A program made the position numbers and the translations under genes. Below the pieces are notes generated by a model. The model saw only the letters and a program-made list of their open reading frames with translations, had not been told where the DNA came from and did no database searches. This document shows, piece after piece, positions 19,123-27,568 of a stretch of DNA of 64,000 nucleotides (positions are counted from its first letter, which is position 1; every line of letters starts with the position of its first letter). Origin of the DNA: Terrimonas sp. Lineage in GTDB: Bacteria > Bacteroidota > Bacteroidia > Chitinophagales > Chitinophagaceae. The DNA lies in contig WGMO01000010.1 in assembly GCA_016125075.1 (NCBI GenBank), positions 124,001 through 188,000 of the forward strand, written 5' to 3'.

Positions 19123-20547
19123 TTAATGTCCGAGGCTCCATCCTTCCCGGTAATCTCTTTTCACAAACTGGTTGGCTTCATCAAAATTGGTGATCTTCAT
19201 GTTTTGGGCATCCCATAATAATTTCTTCCTGCCGAGGTATTTATCACTCCAGCCCTTACCGTCAGGATTCCTTATCATCCAACTCCTGATTGCCAGGTTA
19301 CCGATCAAAATACTTTCGGTAAAGGGTCCTGCGTATTCAAATGGGGAACTCGTTTTTGCATTACCATATCCGGACATACACGCATTCACCCATTGCAGGT
19401 AATGTCCTTCAGTGACCCGTTTGATTGTTTCCGGCGGAAGTTTTTCTTCCTGCATCAGCCTGGTGGGCAATAACCGGGGCCTGGCACCATAACAATCCAT
19501 CAGAAGTTTTCCCTTGGTGCCTACAAAAAGCACCCCTCCATCCCAGTTACCAAAAGCTTCATCCGGCAATAATTCATCCGGGCGCTGCGGTAACAATCCG
19601 CCATCATGCCAGGATACCTTGATATTTCCCTTGCCATCCGTTCTTGGATAATTCAGGTAAATAATGGAAGATGGGGGACAGGCATCGATGTTTTGCGTAT
19701 CATTCCACATTTCCCTCCAAATAGTGGCTACACTGCATTCAACAGAATCCGGATAGAGTATGGGCAATATCCTGTAGATGGGATCCATGATATGACAGGC
19801 CATGTCTCCCAAAGCACCGGTACCGTAGGCCCACCAACCCCGCCAGTTGAATGGCAGGTAGGCCGGGTTATAATCAATGGCTTTGGCCGGGCCCTGCCAG
19901 AGATCCCAGTCGAGTTCTTTGGGCACCTCGAATTTTCCCGTGGGCGTGGGGATACCCTGTGGCCATACCGGTCTGTTGGTCCAGGCATGCGCCGTGTGTA
20001 CATCCCCGATCAAACCAGCATCAAAAATCTCTTTCGCCCTTCTTACGCCATCACCGGAGCCACCCTGATTACCCATTTGTGTAACCACCTTGTATTTTTT
20101 GGCTGCCTCTGTGAGCATACGCGCTTCATAGATATCATGTGTAAGGGGTTTTTGTGTATAGACGTGCTTACCCAGTTGCATAGCCGCCATCGTGGCTACA
20201 GCATGGATGTTATCGGGTGTTGATACAGATACAGCATCAATATTTTTATGCTCTTTGGCCAGCATTTCACGGAAATCTTTGTAATAAGTGGCTTTTTCAA
20301 AATTCTTCCTGGATGTTGCCGCCTCACGGTCATCCACATCACAAAGTGCAACGATATTGACATTAGGGCTTTTGGCAAATTCAGCAAGATCGCTTTTCCC
20401 TTTGCCTCCTACGCCAATACCGGCAATATTTAACTTGTCACTCGGCGCCACAAACCCTTTTCCCAAAACATGCCGGGGTACGATCATAAAACCTGCAGCA
20501 GCCATAGATGAATTACGGATAAATTTCCTGCGCGAATTGTTTTTCAT
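19123..20547 (-). CDS. Tat-exported Gfo/Idh/MocA-family oxidoreductase
   Basis: 474 residues. The N-terminus NNSRRKFIRNSS is a twin-arginine signal, followed by the family start KLNIAGIGVGGKG, an NAD(P)-binding Rossmann motif. In place of the usual E-K-P the catalytic strand reads TQKPLTHDIYEA, a variant I associate with the exported Bacteroidota subfamily. Such enzymes oxidise or reduce sugars and keto-sugars with tightly bound NAD. Tat export fits a folded, cofactor-loaded enzyme. It is the last gene of a minus-strand operon with an iron-sulfur GMC dehydrogenase and a gluconate dehydrogenase subunit 3-like protein, 20 bases downstream of the latter. A paralogue lies at 50374-51819. Confidence 0.93.
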   Translation of the reverse strand: MKNNSRRKFIRNSSMAAAGFMIVPRHVLGKGFVAPSDKLNIAGIGVGGKGKSDLAEFAKSPNVNIVALCDVDDREAATSRKNFEKATYYKDFREMLAKEHKNIDAVSVSTPDNIHAVATMAAMQLGKHVYTQKPLTHDIYEARMLTEAAKKYKVVTQMGNQGGSGDGVRRAKEIFDAGLIGDVHTAHAWTNRPVWPQGIPTPTGKFEVPKELDWDLWQGPAKAIDYNPAYLPFNWRGWWAYGTGALGDMACHIMDPIYRILPILYPDSVECSVATIWREMWNDTQNIDACPPSSIIYLNYPRTDGKGNIKVSWHDGGLLPQRPDELLPDEAFGNWDGGVLFVGTKGKLLMDCYGARPRLLPTRLMQEEKLPPETIKRVTEGHYLQWVNACMSGYGNAKTSSPFEYAGPFTESILIGNLAIRSWMIRNPDGKGWSDKYLGRKKLLWDAQNMKITNFDEANQFVKRDYREGWSLGH

Positions 20548-20567
20548 TGTACAATTTTAGAGGTGAA

Positions 20568-21224
20568 TTATTGATAACTGGCGCCTTCTTTCAATTCCTT
20601 TTCTGTATAGGCAATATTGTATTGTTTCAGCACTTCATCAGGCACTCCATTCCACTTCGTGGGGGAATTACCTGCGTAACCAATATCGGCCACACCGATC
20701 CTTGAGGTGTAAAATCCGGTCGCAGTCAGGTTACGTACCAGGGTAAAAAATGAAACACCCTGTGAGAATTCGGGTTTTGCCTTTTCGGGATATGCAATAG
20801 CATCGACGATTTCCATTTGCTGTGTGGCTGTACAATCCTTAAAAGGATGTTCAAAATGGTTCATGCAATATACATCGAGCCAGCGTAATCCTCCCCGCAT
20901 AGGGTCCTGATATTGCGGCATATCCTTTACGATAAATTCAATAAAATCGGGAACCCCGGCATCGGTGGCACTTCCGCTGATATCATCTTTGGGTATGATG
21001 ATATCCGACAACAAAGCAATTGTAGCCATTTCATGTTCAGTAAAGAAAGTGGTTTCCATCAGTTTCCGGTCACGCTCCAGTTCTTCAGGTGCCCGATCAA
21101 GATTAAAACTGATTTCGGGGGGATGCTCTGCTTGCTTCTTTTCATCATTATTACATCCTGCCAGTACAGCCGGTACGGCGATGGCACCCGTTGCCAGCAA
21201 TTTCAGGGATTTTCTTCTATCCAT
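20568..21224 (-). CDS. gluconate 2-dehydrogenase subunit 3-like lipoprotein
   Basis: 218 residues. The N-terminus MDRRKSLKLLATG looks like a Tat signal (R3-R4) and ends in a lipobox V-L-A-G-C24. The mature part has T-I-I-P-type segments, here L-S-D-I-I-I-P-K-D-D-I-S-G-S-A-T-D-A-G-V-P-D-F-I, the conserved block of gluconate 2-dehydrogenase subunit 3. This family is the small chaperone-like or structural subunit that pairs with a GMC flavoprotein, including the 3-ketoglycoside dehydrogenases and FAD glucose dehydrogenases. Its Tat signal is probably what carries the signal-less GMC subunit out of the cell in complex (the established mechanism for FAD-GDH). The gene lies 85 bases after the GMC gene and 20 before Gfo/Idh. 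Confidence 0.9.
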   Translation of the reverse strand: MDRRKSLKLLATGAIAVPAVLAGCNNDEKKQAEHPPEISFNLDRAPEELERDRKLMETTFFTEHEMATIALLSDIIIPKDDISGSATDAGVPDFIEFIVKDMPQYQDPMRGGLRWLDVYCMNHFEHPFKDCTATQQMEIVDAIAYPEKAKPEFSQGVSFFTLVRNLTATGFYTSRIGVADIGYAGNSPTKWNGVPDEVLKQYNIAYTEKELKEGASYQ

Positions 21225-21309
21225 TGTTCAGATAAAATTTTAATACTTGTTTGTAATGCCAACCATTCTACTGATCTTTTGTACAGGAAGTCTTTCTTTT
21301 CCTGAGCAC

Positions 21310-23052
21310 TTAAAGATTATTTTTTTTCATTTCATCAATGATATATTCACTTGCCCGCATGCTTAAGGCCAGTATGGTCCAGGTAATATTCTTATCGGCC
21401 TGGGAAGTGAAAGCCGCACCATCCACAACAAAAAGGTTCTTACAATCATGCGCCTGGTTCCACTTGTTCAAAGCCGATGTTTTCGGGTTACTGCCCATCC
21501 TAACCGTTCCTGCCTCATGGATAATCTCACCCGGCTTTGAAATGCCCCAGTTGTTTTCAGGTCCGTCATTGTCACCCCAGGTGACCACGGCGCCCATCGC
21601 ATCCATGATCTCCCTGAATGTTTCCTTCATGTGCCTGGCCTGCTTGATCTCATAATCACTCCATTTCACATGAAAACGTAATACGGGTATGCCATATTTA
21701 TCCACTACGTTGGGATCAATTTCACAGTAATTGTCCTCCCTGGGAATGGCCTCTCCACGGCCAGCCATCCCAACACCCGCACCATAGAAATAGCGGTAAT
21801 CCTCTTTTAGTGACTTACCATAACCACCCGCTTCCTTTTGTACGCCATTAACGGGGTGCTTCCCGTTCATGCCCTGAATATCCCAGCCAAATCCATAGGC
21901 CGGCTGTCCCATTCCACCCCAGTATTCAATATGGTATCCCCTGGGGAAATCCAGTTTTTTATTATCCACCCACCAGGGAGAATACACATGCATGCCCCCA
22001 ACACCATCTTCATTATACCTTTTCCTTCCAAATAATTTTGGTAATACGCCCCCCATGGCAGCACCAGTTGAATCGTGCAGGTATTTACCTACCACATTGC
22101 TGGAATTGGCCAGTCCGTTGGGATGTCGGGAGGATTTCGAATTCAGTAGTATTCTTGCCGATTCACAGGTACTGGCAGCAAGGATAACGGTACGCGCATT
22201 GACCTGGTACTCCTGCATGTCCTGCTTATTGATGTAAGAGACCCCGGTGGCGAGGCCTTCTTTATCGGTCAATACTTCACGAACCATTGCTTCCGCTACC
22301 ACATCGACATTACCGGTTTTCAATGCCGGGTATACCAGCACATTGGAGGATGAGAAATCCGCTTTGGCCAGACTACAGTTACGTCCGCACTGTCCACAGA
22401 AAAAACATTCGCCCCTGTCTTCATTGATCTTTTTTGTCAGGATCGACAAGCGGGAAGGGATCACCGTTACCCCCACTTTCTGGGCGGCTTGTTTGATAAG
22501 AAGTTCATGTAAACGAGGTTTTGGCGGGGGGAGAAAATGACCGTCGGGATCATTCTCGAGCCCTTCGTTGGTGCCAAATACGCCGATCATCTTATCGATG
22601 CGATCGTAAAATGGTTTTATATCATCATAATTGATGGGCCAGTCTTCGCCCAGACCATCAATACTTCTTCTTTTAAAATCCCGGGGGCCAAAACGGAGGG
22701 ATATTCTTCCCCAATGGTTGGTCCTTCCCCCGATCATCCTGGCACGCCACCAGTCCCACTGGGTTCCCTCTTTCTTTGTATAGGGTTCTCCATCCAGCTG
22801 CCAGCCCCCATAACAGGCATCGAAATCTCCAAAAGGCCGGTACTTGGTGGAAGCACCGCGTCGTGGGGAATCCCATGGGTTTTTTAACTGTGTAACATTT
22901 TTCTGTGGGTCATACATATGTCCTGCTTCCAGCAAACAGACTTTCAAACCCGCATTGGCCAGCATGTATGCCGCCATTCCGCCCCCTGCTCCCGAACCCA
23001 CAATCACTGCATCATATTTCAACGATTTTTTCTTTATCTGGAGATCACCCAT
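21310..23052 (-). CDS. GMC-family sugar dehydrogenase with a four-cysteine iron-sulfur motif
   Basis: 580 residues. The FAD-binding motif GSGAGGGMAA is at 19-28 and the family end motif HEAGTVRMG lies near residue 520, with the substrate/His pair H-E-A-G and K-N-I-T-W-T. Unlike simple GMC oxidases it has C216, C219, C222 and C226 (C-x2-C-x2-C-x3-C) in an E-C-F-F-C-G-Q-C-G-R-N-C segment. This is where FAD glucose dehydrogenase and fructose dehydrogenase hold a 3Fe-4S cluster that passes electrons onward. There is no signal peptide, so export is expected with the Tat-signalled subunit 3 encoded next. Probably it oxidises sugar hydroxyls (glucose or glycoside C1 or C3) in the periplasm. No cytochrome c partner is adjacent. 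First gene of the operon; it diverges from pulA. Confidence 0.92.
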   Translation of the reverse strand: MGDLQIKKKSLKYDAVIVGSGAGGGMAAYMLANAGLKVCLLEAGHMYDPQKNVTQLKNPWDSPRRGASTKYRPFGDFDACYGGWQLDGEPYTKKEGTQWDWWRARMIGGRTNHWGRISLRFGPRDFKRRSIDGLGEDWPINYDDIKPFYDRIDKMIGVFGTNEGLENDPDGHFLPPPKPRLHELLIKQAAQKVGVTVIPSRLSILTKKINEDRGECFFCGQCGRNCSLAKADFSSSNVLVYPALKTGNVDVVAEAMVREVLTDKEGLATGVSYINKQDMQEYQVNARTVILAASTCESARILLNSKSSRHPNGLANSSNVVGKYLHDSTGAAMGGVLPKLFGRKRYNEDGVGGMHVYSPWWVDNKKLDFPRGYHIEYWGGMGQPAYGFGWDIQGMNGKHPVNGVQKEAGGYGKSLKEDYRYFYGAGVGMAGRGEAIPREDNYCEIDPNVVDKYGIPVLRFHVKWSDYEIKQARHMKETFREIMDAMGAVVTWGDNDGPENNWGISKPGEIIHEAGTVRMGSNPKTSALNKWNQAHDCKNLFVVDGAAFTSQADKNITWTILALSMRASEYIIDEMKKNNL

Positions 23053-23185
23053 ATGACAAGTATAAATTATTGATGGTCAATTTACAGTATTGTTATTTTC
23101 TAACCGAATATTTTTGTCATATTTTCCTCACAATCATTCTGAATGATTAATTTCAACATGATTTTTAACACCAGCTTTTAACAGC
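23053..23185. promoter_or_regulatory. divergent promoter region between the GMC operon and pulA
   Basis: 133 bases between two divergent starts, AT-rich. It must contain both promoters, but I see no clean -33/-7 pair or palindromic operator. Shared control of sugar oxidation and alpha-glucan breakdown is possible. Confidence 0.4.
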
Positions 23186-25162
23186 ATGAAAAAAACAATT
23201 CTTTTCCTACTGATCATGTCATCTATGAAATTCAGTAAATCCCAGTCCTCAGCCTTTACCAACTATCCCATCTATTCCGGCAATGACCTGGGTTTGGTGT
23301 ATTCAAAAGCATCTTCGCAATTCAGGATCTGGTCGCCGGAAGCGGAAGCTGCGCAACTGCTCTTATACAGGGAAGGAAACGGTGGTGAACCGATTTCCAT
23401 CATCGATATGGAGAAAAGTGAAGGAGGAACCTGGATCAGCAGGATAGCAGGTGACCAGCAAGGGAAATTTTATGTTTTCAGGGTCAGGATTCAAAAAAAA
23501 TGGATGGATGAAGTACCGGACCCTTATGCCAGATCGGTGGGCATGAATGGAAAAAGGGCCATGGTAACCGACCTTACTCTGACTGATCCTACGGGATGGG
23601 ACAAAGATATCAGTCCCGCATTTTTACACCCGACCGACGCGATCATTTACGAGTTACATATAAGGGATGCCAGTATCAGCAATAGTTCTGGCATCACACA
23701 CAAGGGAAAATTCCTGGGGCTGGCAGAAAAAGGCAGCAGGTATAAAACAGGTTTGAAAACAGGGCTCGACCACTTAAAGGAACTCGGCGTTACGCATATT
23801 CATATTTTGCCTGCTTATGATTTTTACTCGGTGGATGAATCAAAACCCGATCAACCTCAATATAACTGGGGATACGACCCCCTGAATTATAATACACCGG
23901 AAGGTTCCTATTCCTCGAACCCACAGGATGGTGCAGTAAGGATCCGGGAATTCAAAAAGATGATCCAAACCTTTCATAAAAACGGACTAAGAATCGTGAT
24001 GGATGTTGTCTATAATCATACGATGCTAACTGAAAAATCCTATTTCAACCAACTTGTTCCGGGTTATTATTACCGGCAGGATAAGAAAGGAGGGTTTTCC
24101 AATGCCACAGCCTGTGGCAATGAAATTGCCAGTGAGCGGTATATGGTCAGGAAGTTCATGCTGGAATCGGTGTTATACTGGGTGAAAGAATACCATGTCG
24201 ACGGTTTTCGATTTGACCTGATGGGGGTACATGATATTGAAACCATGAACCTGATATCAGAAGAATTGCATGCTATCCGGCCAGATATTTTGATATATGG
24301 TGAAGGGTGGACAGCCGGGGCTTCTCCATTACCGGATTCACTCCGGGCCTTAAAGGCCAATGTTTCCAAACTGGACCGTATCGCCGTTTTCAGTGATGAT
24401 ATCCGGGATGGTATCAAGGGAAGTGTTTTTGAACATGAGGACAAAGGATTTGTAAGTGGTAAACCGGGAATGGAAGAAAGTGTCAAATTCGGCATCGTGG
24501 CCTCCTGCCGGCATCCCCAGGTTGATTATACAAAAGTGAACTATTCAAAATCCCCTTATGCAAAAGAACCTTATCAAACCATTACCTATTGTGAATGCCA
24601 TGATAACCACGTATTATGGGATAAATTGAAAATTTCGGCTCCTGAAGCCAGCACGGCCCAGCGAAAAGAAATGCATAAGCTGGCCTTATCAATCATCTTA
24701 ACAGCACAGGGTATTTCATTTTTACATGCAGGTACTGAATTTTTACGCACTAAAAAAGGCGTCGAAAATTCCTTTGATGCCCCCGACAGTATTAACGCCA
24801 TCGACTGGAGCCTCAAGTCAAAAAACCTGGATATTTTTAAATATGTGAAAGGTCTGATCAGGATGCGTAAAGCGCATCCTGCGTTCAGGATGATGCATTC
24901 GGATGAAATTCGTGAAAACCTTCATTTTGAAGAACAGGTTCCTCCCGGCGTTATCGCTTTTACCCTTAATGGTGCGGCAGCAGGCGATACCTGGAAAAAA
25001 ATATTTGTCGTGTATAATGGAGGAACAGAACCTATTGCCCTGCCATTGCCCAGTGGAAAATGGCATGCAAAAATCAGCAATAATAATTTCACAGGTTCCA
25101 AACATAAAAGCCAATCAACGATCAGGGTTAATGCCAGTTCCTGTTCGGTCTATTACCAATGA
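23186..25162 (+). CDS. pulA: type I pullulanase (GH13), exported
   Basis: Debranches pullulan, glycogen or amylopectin by cutting alpha-1,6 links. 658 residues with a signal peptide (about 1-19), a CBM48-like N-terminal domain (about 40-140, F-R-I-W-S-P-E-A), then the GH13 barrel. The pullulanase signature YNWGYDP is at 226-232. Catalytic residues are D344 (nucleophile, DGFRFDLMG), E373 (acid/base, YGEGW) and D473 (transition-state Asp, CHDNHVLWD). Length fits a minimal type I pullulanase, though pullulanases of this sort are often cytoplasmic; here the signal peptide is clear. No SusC/SusD pair is adjacent. It diverges from the GMC operon, suggesting glucose or maltose units may feed the oxidation module. 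Confidence 0.93.
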   Translation: MKKTILFLLIMSSMKFSKSQSSAFTNYPIYSGNDLGLVYSKASSQFRIWSPEAEAAQLLLYREGNGGEPISIIDMEKSEGGTWISRIAGDQQGKFYVFRVRIQKKWMDEVPDPYARSVGMNGKRAMVTDLTLTDPTGWDKDISPAFLHPTDAIIYELHIRDASISNSSGITHKGKFLGLAEKGSRYKTGLKTGLDHLKELGVTHIHILPAYDFYSVDESKPDQPQYNWGYDPLNYNTPEGSYSSNPQDGAVRIREFKKMIQTFHKNGLRIVMDVVYNHTMLTEKSYFNQLVPGYYYRQDKKGGFSNATACGNEIASERYMVRKFMLESVLYWVKEYHVDGFRFDLMGVHDIETMNLISEELHAIRPDILIYGEGWTAGASPLPDSLRALKANVSKLDRIAVFSDDIRDGIKGSVFEHEDKGFVSGKPGMEESVKFGIVASCRHPQVDYTKVNYSKSPYAKEPYQTITYCECHDNHVLWDKLKISAPEASTAQRKEMHKLALSIILTAQGISFLHAGTEFLRTKKGVENSFDAPDSINAIDWSLKSKNLDIFKYVKGLIRMRKAHPAFRMMHSDEIRENLHFEEQVPPGVIAFTLNGAAAGDTWKKIFVVYNGGTEPIALPLPSGKWHAKISNNNFTGSKHKSQSTIRVNASSCSVYYQ

Positions 25163-25300
25163 TTTTGACGGGTACAGATAATTTTTTATATTTAAAATAA
25201 CTTTTTAGCCTCATCACCCAATCTGATACCCTTCAATCCTGCCTTTAAGATCCTCTGTGCGAGAAGTGGAATCGATTTCCTCACCATTAAAATATCGCAT

Positions 25301-26125
25301 ATGAAGTCAAGACTGATTGCTTTAAGTATCTGTTTGTCTGTGTGTTCATTTTCATACGGGCAATACACGCCCTTACCACCACTGGACCATACCGAATATG
25401 AACAGTTTGTCAATACTCTCAGGACAACTGCTCTTGAACAGGACATGCCAGAGTTGATTCCAATTGCTGATAATATGACCTATGACGAAGCGAGGCGTTT
25501 TATGGCCAACCCGCATGTATTTGCAGATGAATTAAAATCCATGAAGAAAAAGGAGGGTGACCCCGCGATGGATGCCATCAGGATTGGCATCATTGTCAAT
25601 TTCCTGATGAACCATTTTACAGGATTGGGGAGCGCTTATAAGTCCAATCCAGGCATCGGCTTTGCATTGGGATTGTACGCCCTGTATACCTTCAGCACTG
25701 TATACATCATTACAGAGATCGTATTTGCCCTTAGGGCAGCTGGAGAAAAATATAATTCCGGCAGCTATAATTATACCAATACCTACAGACTGGGATATGC
25801 CATGCTTTTTTCTTCCATCCTGTATGCCATCGAACTGCAAAAAGTAAAATTATTGCTGGGCGGAGGCCCTGTTCTGGGTTTAGCGTTATTGGGAAAACAG
25901 ATCTATAAAGAAAACGGGCAAACCGACAAATCAGATATCCAATTTGGTGGAGATTACTGGAAAAGATTTGCTGCGGGAATCGGTTTAACTGTTGGTATTA
26001 TGAATTCAGGAGGAATGTTTTTTTTCCTGAGCTATACTTTATTCCTGACGAAACTGTATCAGAATTCAGATATCAGAATGAATATGTTCAGGCTGGGGAT
26101 GGCATTTTTATTTGCAAAGAAATAA
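25301..26125 (+). CDS. membrane protein with signal peptide, unknown
   Basis: 274 residues. A signal peptide (LIALSICLSVCSFSYGQ) is followed by a soluble acidic stretch (about 25-95) and then about four to five hydrophobic helices, with a Gly-rich G-L-G-S-A-Y-K-S-N-P-G-I-G-F-A-L-G-L-Y between the first pair. It ends in F-R-L-G-M-A-F-L-F-A-K-K. The gene lies 138 bases after pulA and ends in a strong terminator, so it could be cotranscribed. I do not recognise a family and infer only an inner-membrane location. Confidence 0.75.
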   Translation: MKSRLIALSICLSVCSFSYGQYTPLPPLDHTEYEQFVNTLRTTALEQDMPELIPIADNMTYDEARRFMANPHVFADELKSMKKKEGDPAMDAIRIGIIVNFLMNHFTGLGSAYKSNPGIGFALGLYALYTFSTVYIITEIVFALRAAGEKYNSGSYNYTNTYRLGYAMLFSSILYAIELQKVKLLLGGGPVLGLALLGKQIYKENGQTDKSDIQFGGDYWKRFAAGIGLTVGIMNSGGMFFFLSYTLFLTKLYQNSDIRMNMFRLGMAFLFAKK

Positions 26126-26142
26126 GTAAAAAGAGATTGAAG

Positions 26143-26175
26143 CGCCGGGATATCGGATGATATCCCGGCGTTTTT
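26143..26175 (+). terminator. rho-independent terminator
   Basis: CGCCGGGATATC (26143-26154), loop GGAT, and GATATCCCGGCG (26159-26170) form a perfect 12-bp stem, followed by TTTTT. It ends the pulA-side plus-strand transcript. Confidence 0.93.
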
Positions 26176-26186
26176 ATGTTGCCAGG

Positions 26187-27326
26187 TTAGTCGGTGTTGA
26201 TGGTTTCATCCACATAGGCAGAAATCCAACCCACCTGTCCGTTCTTGACCAGGAAAAATTGTTTGCTCTCATAAATGGAAGAAAACTGTCGCATGATCTT
26301 TAATAAAAGGCCCGTACCCGCCAACATGGAACGCTGGTCAAAAACCTTGTTGACCGTTTTCACATTTTTTGCAATAACAGCCTTATCGAGCAAGGGGTCT
26401 TTAATATTACTGACCAGTGCGGAATCTGAAACTGTTTTATACTGACGATATAGCCGGTCACTAAATTTTACCACTTCATCAAATGTTACCGATACCACGG
26501 TTTCATCGATTTTTTCCGGATGCATCAGGGTCGCCAGTGCCCAGGAAATCCCACCACTGAAGGCCACGTTATCACTGAGCGGATAGGCACCGCTGGCATT
26601 GATGGAATAGATGATCTCGTTGTTTTCCACACCGGCCAGCACCCTGTTCAGTTGCTTCCTGAAATTATCCAGAGAGTTATCATCACCACTGGCTTTTTCA
26701 GCGGCATTTGCGGTGCTTTTGGTACCCCAGGTGAGTTCATATAATTTAAAATCGTCCGTATTGCCATAAGGGAAATAACCACCCTTTGTATTTCCACTAC
26801 CGATGTCAATCAGGAATGTGGTGAACCGCCTGCTATCCGGAACAATACCGAGGTGGGATAGCCTGGCCTCACCGGTTACATCGATCACCGGTACATCCCG
26901 CCGGCTGTCATCGATACGAATCCTGAAGGAATCTATAAAACTGCTGACCCAGTCATTCTTATTTTCCTTTTCTGCCTGCACTTTTACACCGCTGCTGATC
27001 ACGGTAAAGACTCTTTTGGAGGGGATATCATAAACGTTCCTGGCGGTCTGGTACAAACCCGTGATGGCATCCAGTGTAGCATCAAATGTGGGTTGGGTGA
27101 AAGAAATAAAATCAGTATTAACGGTAGAGTCTTTCAACGGGTTAAATGCACCACTTGTTTTTGCATTTTTCCCGATTTCAATCAGGCTGAATTTTACGCC
27201 TTTTGACCCGACTTCTATACCGGCAAAAACATTTGAATTCCTGTATTTTAGTTTGAGGTTTGATTGTGCAGATCCCTGGTGCACCCACAGAAAAAAAACA
27301 CAGAGCAGGACCGAAATCCTTTTCAT
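26187..27326 (-). CDS. exported Ppx/GppA-like (ASKHA fold) protein
   Basis: 379 residues from the ATG at 27324-27326, which directly precedes a signal peptide (VLLCVFFLWVHQGSAQ); an in-frame ATG 15 bases upstream is less likely. The mature protein has the two phosphate-binding loops of the actin/Hsp70/sugar kinase fold, AGIEVGSKGVKFSL (35-48) and LIDIGSGNTKGGYF (172-185), and a T-G-E-A-R-L-S-H-L-G-I segment matching the GxxEAR region of exopolyphosphatases and GppA. So it is a member of the Ppx/GppA family with an export signal. Possible roles are phosphatase or nucleotidase on exported substrates or on polyphosphate. Export is unusual for the family, which normally acts in the cytoplasm. The gene converges on the 25301 unit and diverges from the M48 gene. 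Confidence 0.85.
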   Translation of the reverse strand: MKRISVLLCVFFLWVHQGSAQSNLKLKYRNSNVFAGIEVGSKGVKFSLIEIGKNAKTSGAFNPLKDSTVNTDFISFTQPTFDATLDAITGLYQTARNVYDIPSKRVFTVISSGVKVQAEKENKNDWVSSFIDSFRIRIDDSRRDVPVIDVTGEARLSHLGIVPDSRRFTTFLIDIGSGNTKGGYFPYGNTDDFKLYELTWGTKSTANAAEKASGDDNSLDNFRKQLNRVLAGVENNEIIYSINASGAYPLSDNVAFSGGISWALATLMHPEKIDETVVSVTFDEVVKFSDRLYRQYKTVSDSALVSNIKDPLLDKAVIAKNVKTVNKVFDQRSMLAGTGLLLKIMRQFSSIYESKQFFLVKNGQVGWISAYVDETINTD

Positions 27327-27568
27327 GGTATTGATACGCATATTCCAGAAAGTTTAATCGCGTTAAAAGTAGCGAAATGAACAGTCATGCCAGAACTTAT
27401 AGTATATTTCCTATTTTTTTATGTGAAAAAAATGTGTTTAACTATTATCCGCAGGGGAGGGTGCAGGTTAACCCAATAATATTATTTAACCGGGTAAATA
27501 AATACCCTGTGCCGGGTATTATTATCCGTTCCCAATTGGAGTACATTCATCGCTCTAAAGAAAGTATC

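Noticed and set aside
19606-20223. 205-residue plus-strand frame inside the Gfo/Idh gene
   Set aside because: Antisense shadow of a well-supported oxidoreductase. No recognisable family and an odd composition.
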